In this document: positions 43,945-55,006 of the stretch, piece by piece | Position numbering within the stretch: position 1 is the stretch's first letter | How the letters are laid out: each line of letters begins with the position of its first letter | Source: Clonostachys chloroleuca | Taxonomy: Eukaryota > Ascomycota > Sordariomycetes > Hypocreales > Bionectriaceae | NCBI GenBank assembly: GCA_037952775.1 | Contig: JBANAY010000004.1 | Location: 14,570,001-14,634,000 of the forward strand | Length of the DNA stretch: 64,000 nt | Direction: 5' to 3' | Program-made: the position numbers and the translations under genes | Notes under the pieces: generated by a model | What the model saw: only the letters and a program-made list of their open reading frames with translations | Databases searched by the model: none | Told to the model about the DNA's origin: nothing

Positions 43945-45995
43945 TTAGAGCGTACGCGTCTGCTCGACAGGCCCCTTCTCTGCTGATGAATAGTTCAGCT
44001 CTTCCTCGACACTGTTACTGGCGCTATCCACATCGGCAGGATATTTCTTAGCGGTATAGTCATCGAGCTACTGATAGTTAGACGAGGCTTATGCATCCGA
44101 TGCGAATTATGTCACTTACCCAACGAAGAAGAAAGATCCAACCGCCCAGGCAAACAATGACTACAATCATGGCAATATAGCCGTTTCTCCAGTAAGGAGC
44201 GTGGTTGGCTGGGTAGACCACGATACCCCAGAAGGTGTAGAGCAGCATGCCACTGGCGACCATGGAGGCAATAATGACACTTCGAGCCGCGTCGTCACCA
44301 CCCCTGGCCGTGATAACGCTGGGCCACCCATACAGCAATGGGTTGATACCATAGGCAGTTGCGGCAATATATAGTGCACCAAGGTTACCAGAAACGGTCA
44401 TATGGGGAACCAAGAGAACGATGGTGCAAATTAGTTGAATAATCAAGAGTGCGAAGCCGGTCGAGAGGCGTAGATTAAAACGATCGATGGCGGCGGCTGC
44501 GGTGAATTCAGCCACAATGCCAATGGCTTGGACCCCAAGAGGCATGGTGTTGACCTGTTCCTGAGTGTATCCGTCGATATCTTTCCGGTTCTTGAGATAG
44601 AGTAACATCAATCCTTGGACGGAGTATGCCTGCAAAGCAGCTGAAAGAAGTGAGAAACCACAGCAGATATAGCTATGAAATGGTATATTAGCCATGGTCA
44701 CCCTTTTGACGGTGCATTTGCGGTAGCACTCACAAAGCGGGCTGCCCCAAAACTCTCTTGGTCAGACTCCATGGTGCAATACTGTGGCCATCCTCCTTCT
44801 TGGGAGGGAGACGACTGAGGGCAAGTTTACGCTCCCTCTCGCTTAGATAAGGCGCACGAGTATTCTCCGGTAGGTCGGGGAAGTATAGATAGCCGAAGAT
44901 AGCGATGGGGCAGGTGATGATGCCATCGATGATGAAAACCCACTGCCAGCCTGCGAAGCCAGAGCGCCCTTCCATGGATTTGTAGATGGCAGCCATCATG
45001 ACGCCCGCGAACATGCTTCCCACTTGCCCAGCCACAGTGAACATGGCAGTGCGCTTGGCGATTTCGTTTGGTTTGCTGTTTTTAAAGGACAAATCGGTCA
45101 GGCCAAAGCTGAGAAACAGAGAAAGGACGCTCATGACTTACTACCAGGAGCCCATTACGTAGATGCAGCCAGCGTAGGTGCTAGCCTCGGCCAAGCCCAT
45201 GAGGAAGCGAACGGCGCAGAGCTGGCCATAAGTTTTGCAACCCGCACCGGCCATAGTGAGGCCAGCCCAAAGGATGACCATCGAAGGGAGCCAAATACGC
45301 GGGGGGATCTTGTGGATGATAATGCTGTTGGGAACTTGGCCAACCAGCATGCTATCCACCGTCAACGTCCATGCTGAGGTATCGACTGCGGTCCAGGAGG
45401 GGATGGTGGATAGAAACATACCCCGCAGAGGCCATAGATAGAAGAACATTGTATTGATTGCCATCCAGGTTGAGGGCCTCCTTCAGGCCAGCGACCTATG
45501 TCAAACATAGTATTAATATACCGCCTACATAGGCTAAGATTGGTGTAATGCTTAATGATAAGCGTGGCGCTCATTTGGAGAACTCACATATGCGTTAGCA
45601 AACGCCGCCCGGTCTAAAATTGGGACGTCAATTGTTGTCTTTGGAGTAAACCGCAAGGCTGGGTATTTACCAAGGTAATTGAAGAAGTAGCTCAGGCAGG
45701 AGTAAGTCTTCCCAACGGTCAAAGTTAGCACAAACCCCCTCTGCTCCTTATTAATACCGAATCAATTTACCAAAATGAAGAAATCTGGGCGGATTGTTAG
45801 ATCATGAGCTCAAAGTGCAGGGGTTGCGGTACAAACCAAGTTTGCGAATCAGTCGTCTCTCCTCCAGGGAAGTGTCTCCCCAGAAGAATGTAGTGACTAT
45901 TGCGACAGTTTCATGTTAGACAATGTGTTCTTTTTGGTGTGTGAAGATTCCTGATGAATACCTTTCGTCATGATCGAGGAGGATTTAGCCGCCAT
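43945..45995 (-). CDS. MFS allantoate/pantothenate-type permease (DAL5-like), ten exons
   Basis: Model: complement of 43945-44067, 44120-44672, 44734-45075, 45142-45351, 45422-45495, 45588-45613, 45671-45707, 45771-45784, 45837-45896 and 45962-45995. All nine introns (52-92 nt) have GT..AG ends and keep frame; total 490 residues. The fourth-last segment from the 5' end, 45771-45784, is a 14-nt exon encoding FFIL between two phase-matched introns. Family marks: EERRLIRKLDFFIL, YFFNYLDRAAFANAY, GQVPNSIIIHKIPPRIWL, FLMGLAEASTYAGCIYVMGSWYKPNE, GWQWVFIIDGIIT, FPDLPENTRAPYLSERER and ALQAYSVQGLMLLYLK. This group (anion:cation symporters) imports allantoate, nicotinate, pantothenate, tartrate or similar acids. 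Start MAAKSSSIMTK at 45995. Confidence 0.9.
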
Positions 45996-48006
45996 GATAG
46001 GCCGCAAGGTTATTTTATAAGTAGCGGTCCTCGACGACAAGAATGCTATATGAGAGTAAAAGATCAATTTCAAGTAAAGAGAGGAAAGTGACCATGCCAC
46101 CGGTTTTATTCTTCGTTGCCAAGGTCGCAGTGGGCCTTTGCTGATCAGTGATTGATAAAAATTCAGTCAAGACCGATAGCCGATACCCAATAACACCTTC
46201 TAGCGTTGCGGCGGTAGCGACTCTCATCCCAGCTAAAGGTAAACCGGCTAATTACTCGTGTATTTTATTGGAAGGAGACATCCGTGATAAGAGGGGCTGT
46301 TTGGGGGGCTGGTTTGCTATTCTCAAAACTTCAGGCACTAGGCTGACTAGCTCTGGCCATTCTAACCCTAAGCTTAAGCTAAACAAGAACATTTTTTATC
46401 TGATCCGCACAATCTGATCCAACCCTGGAAGGGATGGGAACTGGGGGAATTCTAAATGCCTCTTCTCGCATCCACGTGGTCCCCTTGGTACGCTGTAGTC
46501 TGGGTAGTATTACGACTATGGTTTAGAGTGTGATATGTGATTAAAACTCGGCCGGATTACCGTGAAAAGGCAAGCCACGAACCTCTATGGAATAAAAGAA
46601 GGAACTATAGCATGCGGCAATGTATTGAGACCCCACGTGGACATCGTCGGCCGCCTGCTAAGCTCCACCAATTCCCCGTCAAGCAGTTGAAAATCTCACA
46701 CGACCAAAGTGACATTTATTGGAGTTACGGTTTATCAGATGAAACCCAAGGCTTGCTTCAGGAGAAGCGCGGGGCCAGGCCCTGAGCCCTGAATGCGAGT
46801 AATTCGTTGAGAAGACTCGGAGCTCCGAGGACGAACCCCAGCGCTCTTGGTGCATGTGGAGATTTGGGGTTGAAGCCAAGCCAGCCTACCGCTGCTAATG
46901 TGACATCCGCCCCTACCATGTCAAGGGCTTAGCTATCTTAGGCTGGAAAGGCGTTGAGAATTTGACAAGCGCACAACTCGAAGCTCGGTAACCGGGCTGC
47001 GCCGCACTGGCCTACTCTTCCTTACATAGGCTGATTCAATTCAGTCACGACTCGTCGAGAGCAAAATCGGCGTTCAAGTGTTGCTTGCGCTTATGGGGAA
47101 GAGGAAACCTGCTGCATGTATCAACATGAAGCCCTATATAAAATCCACAGAAAAAATCCCAGCTTTGGGAAGCAACTCTTCCTCCAGCCCCAACGGTTCT
47201 TGTTTCTTCACTAGTTGTGAGCGCTTCCCCATAACGACGAGATTGCCCACCTCCCGTGTGGACAGGTAGAGAGTACCGCTAGGTAATATTTTGTGGTTGG
47301 CATGTTAGCGTCATTGTTTTGGTTAGACAACTCTCTTCTCCTCCTGGTTAACAGATCATGAACACGAGTCGAGGTTACGTTGACCATCTGGCAATGTCGA
47401 GATATTATCGTAAGATTTGGCCGGACAAAGAAGGGGCCTTAGCCACAGATCGTGGCGGGGGTGCTTGAGTTGATTTGGGCTGTATCACACACGCATCCTA
47501 AGCTGCTCCTGTCCTCCCTTTTTGGTTTTATGGGAACAGGCAGCAATAGCCCACGTCCTGCATAATATCAGTGTTGGCTTGGCTATTTTTCAAGTTTCAT
47601 CCGAATTGAAGAAAGATCTGTTCATTAATTAGGATTAAGATACGCTCCATCGGAGATTAGCCCCATCCTCCTTTTTCTAGGATGAAGATGTGGGATGAAT
47701 CATGGCATTTATTATTGCTGTATTTTCCACTTCTCGTAGCTACGAGCCAACTTTCATGATAAAAATAGTCGGAACCGTGCCACTTACCTCTACAGGCGTA
47801 CTCTTGCTTCTAGCCCAAGCATCGCGACCATCTCTTCCATTTTGGCTCGCAACCCACTTTTCTTCCGGGTCCCAACAGTCATTTCTGCTAGATGTTCGCC
47901 CCAAGTTTTTATGGAAGTTATCCAAGTTTTTATAGAAGTTATCCAAGTTTTTATCGAAGTTATCCAAGCCTTGACTTGTTGAATAGTGTCATGAAAGTCA
48001 TTGGCA
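45996..48006. other. Long intergenic region with a minisatellite, no gene seen
   Basis: About 2 kb with only short frames. It includes a 21-nt tandem repeat near 47.9 kb. Minus-strand frames across that repeat encode repetitive peptides (DNFxKNL or AWITSIKT) and are probably by-products of the repeat. Confidence 0.5.
47902..47964. repeat. Minisatellite, 21-nt unit, three copies
   Basis: CAAGTTTTTATNGAAGTTATC repeated three times head to tail with only one varying base (G, A, C), so amplification is recent. Multiple of three, so it stays open in frame on both strands. Confidence 0.9.
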
Positions 48007-48606
48007 TCATTTATCACTCTGCTTAATAGCCTGTTTCAGATCGCTGAGAAGTACTGAGAGGGGACCCTCGGGCCCCGGCTGGAAGTTTATATATATGTTA
48101 ATAAGATGATTCCTTCTCTTGACAATCGTAAGATCCTGTTCCCGTCTCACTGCTATAACTCGACGCCTCACGTCATAAAGCAAACATCGCAGGATCCAAA
48201 AGAACATTTTATTATGTTCCTCGATGGCCTGAGTAATTGATGAAGAAAGCGTAGTACAGACTTGCTTGCTGTCATAGGCTCCGAAGGCGGTGTCAATACC
48301 AAAGCATATTAAAACCCTACTAACCGACCTATAAACTCCTAGAACAATCTGAAACGGCTGTTAGAATGGATAGATTAGATATGCGTCGTATTTGCGTACC
48401 TGAATATTTCGGATCGGGCAGTGGCTAAAAGTGACAGGATACGTGGTATAAACCACTTTCGCCTCGTTGAGATGGACATCTTGCACGGCTTGCTTAATTT
48501 TCTTAATCTTCTCGATGGAACCACGGGGCTTCATGCAGTAGAATAACATATTAGGTGAGAGGCAGAGTTGACTTCGCGCTATGAAGCGAATTGACCACTG
48601 GTCCAT
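48007..48606 (-). CDS. Hypothetical protein, two-exon model
   Basis: Model: complement of 48007-48357 and 48400-48606, 185 residues; the intron 48358-48399 is short (42 nt) but has a GTACGC donor and CTAACAG acceptor and keeps frame. Visible features are a Cys-containing first exon (SQLCLSP, FYCMKPRG), a Lys-rich helix (IEKIKKIKQAVQDV), and a basic segment LRCLLYDVRRRVIAVRREQD in exon 2. I do not recognise the family. It might instead be the C-terminal half of the regulator-like frame upstream at 48.7-49.3 kb, spliced at the GTGAGC near 48709, because the helix-plus-basic layout resembles the C-terminal half of AflR-type regulators. That is inference only. Confidence 0.4.
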
Positions 48607-48706
48607 TGCTAAGCTACCACGTATAGAGACCACAACTCTTACTCCAGGATGTCGGATGAAAAGCAGTCATCACCCGAGTCAAGATATAAGACAAGTTATT
48701 TCAAGC

Positions 48707-49267
48707 TCACGCATTTGTAAAATCGTACGTATAACTGTCATGTTCGGACGGATAGGTCTCAATAAGGTCGATGCTGGAAGCCCAGGAGCTCATCGTTGCG
48801 TCCATAATGGCCTCGTCCGGCGCCATGAAAAAGCAAAAAGGATCAGTTGGATCGTAATAAACGGTTGACATAGTATCGCCGATCCTGCTTGGCGACAATG
48901 ATATGAAGTCCAGAGGCTCATAGGATAATGCGTTTTCGTCCGTGCTTCCACCTGTCCATAGTGTCTGCTGTTCCGGGTTATAGAGAGCGTAAGGGTCCGT
49001 ATTACTTGACGTGGTCGGATCAACGGGAACAGAAACGTTGTCAGAGGGTTGTGGCGGTGTGCGTACAGGAAAGAGGCTGCCTTGCAGCATGCCAAGGTTG
49101 CCGGTGGGAGAAGCTTCGTCGCTGCTATCGTTCTCTACAATCGCCCTAGGTGTCGTCCGAGGTCCCAAAATATTGACCCCGAAGACGCCGCCGGGAAAGT
49201 CACCGTGTGGTTCCTCCTCAACCCTCATCAACTTCAATTGGGCGAATCTTGCGTCTGGAGTAGTCAT
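48707..49267 (-). CDS. Regulator-like acidic ORF, probably a headless fragment
   Basis: Open frame of 186 codons from the ATG at 49267. It is rich in Pro, Ser, Thr and Asp (RTPPQPSDNVSVPVDPTTSSNTDPY, then PLDFISLSPSR and DPTDPFCFFMAPDEAIMDA), a composition common in the linker and activation regions of fungal Zn2Cys6 factors. There is no zinc cluster; the place where it would lie (plus-strand 49.27-49.5 kb) is instead occupied by a transporter fragment on the other strand. The first few codons overlap that fragment. A GTGAGC donor near 48709 suggests the frame continued into another exon. Probably the remnant of a regulator cut by rearrangement; it may not be expressed. Confidence 0.4.
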   Translation of the reverse strand: MTTPDARFAQLKLMRVEEEPHGDFPGGVFGVNILGPRTTPRAIVENDSSDEASPTGNLGMLQGSLFPVRTPPQPSDNVSVPVDPTTSSNTDPYALYNPEQQTLWTGGSTDENALSYEPLDFISLSPSRIGDTMSTVYYDPTDPFCFFMAPDEAIMDATMSSWASSIDLIETYPSEHDSYTYDFTNA

Positions 49268-49965
49268 GATAGCGCAGCAGATGTGCGGTAAGTTTACGGA
49301 ACCCAGTTACCAATGCACTACTTTCTCACGCTGTTGGCTGCAGGCATCAACATCGTCGCGTTTTACTCGTCCACGGTCTTCGTGGAAGCCGGAACCTCCG
49401 AGAAGAACGCGTTATGGGTTTCACATGGGTTCGGACTTGTACAACTCCTAGAGGCCCTCCCCGCGTTGAGGACAATTGATAATTTTGGCAGACGGTCGCT
49501 TCTTCTGGCAACCTTCCCCCACATGGCGTGGACACTGCTTGCTACTGGGCTCTGCTTTTACATCCCTGAAGATCAGGGCACTGTATGCCTGGGTCTCTTA
49601 GCTCTGTTTATCTTCCACTTCGCTGCCTTTCGCTCGGCGGGCGAGGCCCCGCTTGCTATCCCTACGGCGTTGAAGTATACCCTTTGTCTCATCGCGAGCT
49701 AGGAATGGCCTGGGCTGTGTGGATCAACGCCTTCGGCCCGTCGATACTCTCGCTTACGTTCCCATACATACTCGTTGCTTTCACACCGACGGGAGGGTTC
49801 GGGTTTTACTGCGGTCTCAACATCCTTGCTTTTATCTTCATTTTCCTCTGGGTGCCCGAGACCAAGCTGCTTACCCTCGAAGAGCTCGACTATGTCTTTG
49901 CCGTCCCCACAACCAAGTTTATAAAGTACCAGCTTAATGTCAGCTTACCGTACTTTGTTAAGTGA
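49237..49965 (+). pseudogene. C-terminal half of an MFS sugar transporter
   Basis: Only TM7 onwards is present. Exon end LASGVVMIAQQMCG joins INIVAFYSSTVFVEAG across intron 49288-49343 (56 nt), then follow [103 protein letters not shown]. These are clear sugar-porter motifs (QQxxG in TM7, the NFGRR loop, PLSHRE after TM10, PETK..TLEELD after TM12). There is a frame change near 49632-49660. No N-terminal half exists upstream; minus-strand regulator-like sequence begins at the break. The gene is a truncated relic. Confidence 0.85.
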
Positions 49966-50813
49966 TATGTACTGTGGCAAAGGAATGCCAAGCTTCGGCC
50001 TCTCTATGACTTTTCGGAATCGAGGCCACCAGTCGCGCAGGTCCAGGCGTGATACATGCATCGGGGCGTTCCCCTGGCTTCGGTATTAGTTCTATCCAAT
50101 GTTTAACTGGGAATTCGGCATCGTATGGTAGGATTCTGTCAGATAACTTGAACATCAGTGGTGGTCGATTAGAAACAATAGGGAGGAACGGACGGGTCGT
50201 CCAGAGTGTGTCGAATCTCAAGCTGCCCCTTTGCACGCATGTGCAGGTGTTAGCTACCTATGAACCACTGCTTAGTATCGCTTGCTCTCTTGTCAAACCA
50301 GTTGTAGTCTACAATATTCTTGTTGTGACATTCGAGACTGAACCTTGAAACTAATTCCTGCGAGAGTAGTATGAGTGCTACTCTTTCATATCCTTTCGAT
50401 AAGGACATTCCTCTACGATGGAAATATTCTACGACTGCTCTTCCTTAAGCGGCTCGAGCCCAACTGTCTAGTGGTACCAATGTTCCCGCCAGTCAGCTGA
50501 TGATATAGAACTCAGAAACACTACAAAATAAGCCTAATGCCACATCATTTTCACAGAGCTCAGTCCAGACTAATCTAGACTTGAGATTGATCTAGATTCC
50601 CGGACTGTCCGACCCTCATGACTGAAACTTTTGAAGCGTTGTACTTTTAATGCCACTTCATTCCTTGGGATAACTTTAGATGATCTGATGGTGATAAGAA
50701 AAGCTCCTCGATAATTCCACAGGCGAAACTATATGAGTATCATAACTGCCGTCTCACTGTGACACGGACTATACTCATAGAATACCCTTCAAGATGATCC
50801 AAGTCTTCTTGGC
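49966..50813. other. Intergenic, no gene seen
   Basis: Spacer between the transporter relic and the aldo/keto reductase 3' end. No supported feature. Confidence 0.5.
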
Positions 50814-51964
50814 TTATTTCTCCTCCGCCGTGTCTGCGAAACCTGGTGCACCTCGAGGACCTGCAACCTCAGCTGCCTCGACGAATCTCCTTATCTCCTT
50901 TTCATCCTCGTCTGTCAGCTGGACATACTGAGAGGCCCAGTTTTCCTCGAGGTACTTGATCTGCTTCGTTCCAGGGATGGGGATGACGTCGTCGCCCTGC
51001 TTGAGCAGCCAGGCAATGGCCAGCTGTGAGGGCTTGCAACCCTTCTTGTCGGCCAGCTCCCTGAACTGGTTCACAAGTGTCACGTTGCGGTCGAAGTTTT
51101 CGTCTTGAAACCACGGCATGATGGTGCGGTAGTCCCCGTCCTTCTGGAAAGATTCCTTGGTGCTGAAGGCTCCCGTGAGGATACCTCGTCCCAGTGGCGA
51201 ATAGGCGACGACGGCAACTCCAAGCTCTCGACAGGTCTTTAGAAGATGGGTGCCGACCGAGTTCTCAACATCCAGGACGAATGGAGAGTATTCGATCTGG
51301 ACGGCATCGACGTGGGCGATCTTGCAGGCGCGTCGCAGAGTGCTGGAGCTGACCTCGGACAAGCCGATGTACTTGATCTTGCCCTCCCTTGCATATAGAG
51401 TCAGAAGATCTGGTGGTCCATGGTGTAATAGAAGATGAGAGAAAGGACGCTACCTCTTTAGTTCCGCCAGCCCACGCATCGTATCCTCGATTGGGGTGGC
51501 AGGATTTGCGCGATGCATGTAGTATAGATCAATATAGTCGGTCCCGAGACGGTCCAAACTCTCCTGGCAAGACTTCTTGCAATATTCTCTCGAGCTGTCA
51601 ATCACGGTTGGGTCGGCGAAACCTTTAGCAAAGCCGAATTTGCTGGTGAGGAAGATTTGGTCTCTTTTGCCGGTGCGTTTGAACCATTTGCCCAATAGCA
51701 CTTCGCTGTCTCCATACAGACTACATAATTACGCCAAGAGTCAGGCAAATGATGGTACAGAATAAGATTGCATGAGTATACGTACGCGGCGCTATCCCAG
51801 TGGGTGGCGCCAAGTTCGAGGGCCTTGTCAAGCAGAGTGAAACGCTCCTCATCACTACCAGGCTTTCCATAGAAGACCGACAGCCCCATGAGACCCAGGC
51901 CAATGGCTGGAATCGTTGGCCCGTGCTGGCCCAGCTTGCGAGTTTGCGTGATGCCGCTTGACAT
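50814..51964 (-). CDS. Aldo/keto reductase (AKR13-like), intact
   Basis: Model: complement of 50814-51387, 51454-51720 and 51786-51964; introns 51388-51453 (66 nt) and 51721-51785 (65 nt); 339 residues. It begins MSSGITQTRKLGQHGPTIPAIGLGLMGLS and has the catalytic tetrad region HWDSAALYGDSE (D and Y), FLTSKFG (K) and DLYYMHRANP (H). The NADPH-site motif near the C-terminus reads DVIPIPGTKQIKYLEENWAS, where PGT-K-x5-E-N is characteristic of the AKR13/YakC-type subgroup. These enzymes reduce aldehydes or ketones. It shares its promoter region with a divergent Zn2Cys6 regulator, which makes pathway-specific control likely. Confidence 0.92.
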
Positions 51965-52636
51965 GGTAAACCTCGGTTTGAGAACGTTGGTGTTGAAGTC
52001 GAATTGTACAACCTAGGAGTGATGGACAGATAGAAAGATGCAGTCAAAGTCGGGATGTAATTCCAAGATACACGAGAATAAATGCGAACTGTCACGACAT
52101 ATATAGTGCTCCTGGGCTTCGTGTATTGCTGCAAACAACATATCTGGTCCCGCGGAACCGAATGCTCGTCTGCATGGCCATCGGAGACAAGAGGATATTT
52201 CCTTAACACCGTGTCCAAGGACCTTGAGGTCTTTGCAGCTTTTGGTAATGGGGGGATTTCTACTCCCAACTATGGTGACACCGGGTTATCGGGGAGCTGC
52301 AAAACCCGGCTTGTACGGGCATGAACTTTGAAACAACCTGGCAAGGCAATAAATGGAGGTCGTCTAATTTGGCAGATGGGCAAGTGGCCCAGTGGCATTG
52401 ATGTGGTGACATGTTGTGGCACCTCGACCTTGCCGCACTATATAACCTCGGGCCCGCGGGTCCGATCGAGCCAGCCCTTTATTCTACTCTCTCCACCACG
52501 CATCCAACCTCGCTCCATTACATTCCACGCAGCCGCGGGCCCGAACGCGTATCTTGAAGGCTACCATCCACCAATCGGAGAATTCAGGGCCATTCGATTG
52601 ACCCTACGTCGTAGCTCAGGTAGTCCAGGAGCAGCA
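51965..52636. promoter_or_regulatory. Shared promoter region of the reductase and the Zn2Cys6 regulator
   Basis: 672 bp between two divergent starts. A TATATAA box lies at 52439-52445, about 190 bp before the regulator ATG, and a TATATA box at about 52100-52106 lies about 135 bp before the reductase ATG. GC-rich inverted elements are abundant (for example CGGGCCCGCGG near 52449-52459), candidate Zn2Cys6 sites of CGG type. Operator assignment is inference. Confidence 0.55.
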
Positions 52637-55006
52637 ATGGACAGAGCCAAGCGCGCTGCGGTATGAAGTCTTGACCTCGGCCAATCCCTCTGCGGAAAGC
52701 TAATTCCTGGCAGTGTGATCCCTGTCGCAGAAGAAAAGTGAAGTGCGACAGGAACACTCCGTGCTCCAACTGTCAGGCGACGCAGCAGACTTGCATCACA
52801 ACCGGGTTTGGCCAGAGCCACACGGGGGCGCGCCAGCGTGTTCTCATATCCGCACAGTAGTAAGTTTGCCTCATCTTGTATGAATATGGATATGCCATTG
52901 CCGGAAAGTTGGCACTGAAGGATTTAGCGAGGAGAAAATCGACAGTATTCAGCAGCGACTGGACGGCATCGAGCATCTGTTGCGCGAGCTCCTCGAGAAC
53001 TCGAACAGACCTGCCACGAATCGGCCAAGCTGCTCAACAACACTGGCACACGCACTCGCACCCGCAGTTGAGGTGGCAGTTGTACCATCAGGCACCCCAA
53101 CGAGGTCCACGTTGGCTGCACAGACTCTTGATGTAGGTGCAATGGTCGAAAACACCGTCAAGCAAACCCCCTCGGTTCGAGCAGATCCTGATGTCGACGC
53201 CGCGCTGTCAGCACTCCATCGGATGGTGCAAATGCACCACCAAAAGCCAGTGGCCAGTGAAATCAAATTCCCAGACCGAGAGGCCCTCCCCGAAGCGTCC
53301 ATTCTGAGCCTCCCACTGGTCCCTTTGAAAGTTGCACTGCCATTACTCCGGGGGGCCAAGGGTAAGCGACCCCCTCTCTTCCCATCAGACTCTCGACGAA
53401 CATCAAATGTCTGTTTCAAAGTATTGATCCCTTGGGTAGAGCACCCCTCTCCTGCATTTGCTGCAACTTTCAACTTCATGAGCCTCGAGCGCTTCACCGA
53501 ATACTGCCGCGCAGTCTACTTTGCTACAGAGCCTTTCACCTTGTCATCCTTTGCAATCGTTAATGGAGGGCTGTACTATATGCTTACCGAGAGGGCATAC
53601 TTCGACAAGAGCCAGGATGTCAGGGAAGAGTACACCGAGTACCGGAATATGTGCGCTGGCAATCTGCGCACGGCGATAAATAGCCTGGGCCTCCTCGTTT
53701 CAACATGCGATGAGAGCATCGAAGCGTTGCTCGTTGGTGTAAGTTTGCACACCCCCCAAATTTCAGATACCAAATCTACCCATCAACCCGGAACTGATGT
53801 GACGACTGGCCCAGGCAAGTTACGCCATAGAGGTCTCACGGCCCTCCTTAGCATGGCGCATGTCTAGCACGGCAGCACAAATATGTCAGGAGCTTGGATA
53901 TCACTCCCTATACCCAAAACCAGGATCAACCGAGAGAGATGGCCACAAGATCAATTACGAGCTCCTCGCCGCCCTCTACATCCTAGACAAAGGCCTTGCA
54001 TTGCGACTGGGGAGAGCATCTGCCTTACCAGACCAAGATATCGTCGGTACATCAAGCGACACGGTTGTCGATATGGGTGATTTATGGCAAGCTATCAAAC
54101 ACATATGGGTCCAACACGCACAAGTCCAGGGGAGGATATATGACCAATTGTACAGTCGCCAAGCGCTTCTAGCTACAACAGCTGAGAGGGTCAGATCTGC
54201 GGTGAACCTTGCCGAGGCAACGCAGCGGTCTATGCGACAGCTTATGTCACTAGCAGAAAGACCAGAAAATGCAGTTCATGGCTCAGCCACCGGGGACTTT
54301 GGAAGCGCTACGGGGAGACGTACTCTTATTCTTGCCGAAGTGGTGTGCCATCTGTCGACATTGACTCTCATTTACCGCTCCATACGCGAGTCACCCAGAT
54401 CTTCAAGTGTTGATGCGCCACCGAGCTCGGAATGTATCGAAGCCGCGCGCGCAGCCTTTCATTATCACGAAGAGATGATGGTTCTATTTAAAGGAAGGTT
54501 GGAGACACAGGCCTATTACATACACTGGTAATTTTGATTCGTGCTCCTCCTCACTACAATGTATGCGAGTGCCAACTAACGTCTTCGCCAGGACCCTGCT
54601 CTTTACCCCTTTCACTCCTCTCCTGATTGTTTTCTGCCACGTCTTCGAATCCTTAGATCCCGATGATCTTCACATGCTTCAAAACTTTACCGCCTCCCTC
54701 GAACCCGTTCGCCACATGTCGGAGTCGATTGACCAACTTCATTCCGTTGCTACAACCTTGTACAATGTCGCATCGTCTTATTTACGAGCGAGAACCAAAG
54801 CCACCGAGGGGCCAGAAGCTCAGATGCTTGATGACAGTTTTACTGGCTATCTCAACCAGCTGGGTCTATTACCAGCCCCCGACGAACCCTACCTGTCAGA
54901 CGCTCGGTTGATCAGTGAACCTTCTCAAACCATGGTCGCCGAGAACTGGTTTTCTGCCAACTTGAATTTATTTGGGCTACTGGAGGGAGACTTTGCTGTT
55001 GACTAG
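52637..55006 (+). CDS. Zn2Cys6 (Zn-cluster) transcription factor
   Basis: Exons 52637-52660, 52714-52859, 52928-53738, 53815-54527 and 54592-55006; introns 53-76 nt long, all in frame; 702 residues. The DNA-binding cluster CDPCRRRKVKCDRNTPCSNCQATQQTC has the full C-x2-C-x6-C-x5-C-x2-C-x6-C set, followed by a linker and a heptad region (EEKIDSIQQRLDGIEHLLREL) for dimerisation. The large middle homology region contains SLERFTEYCRAVYFATEPFTLSSFAIVNGGLYYM and AAQICQELGYHSLYPKPG, typical of the fungal_trans domain (PF04082-like). It is divergent from the reductase at 50.8 kb and is probably its regulator. The gene is intact, and no sign of decay is visible. Confidence 0.92.

Noticed and set aside
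47902..47964. Possible CRISPR-like array
   Set aside because: Units are contiguous with no spacers, only three copies, and the genome is eukaryotic.
47740..48017. Minus-strand ORFs with repeated DNFxKNL or AWITSIKT peptides
   Set aside because: The repetition is a direct product of the 21-nt minisatellite; no independent coding signal.
50814..55006. Secondary-metabolite cluster around the reductase and Zn2Cys6 factor
   Set aside because: No PKS, NRPS, terpene synthase, P450 or methyltransferase gene is present in the window.
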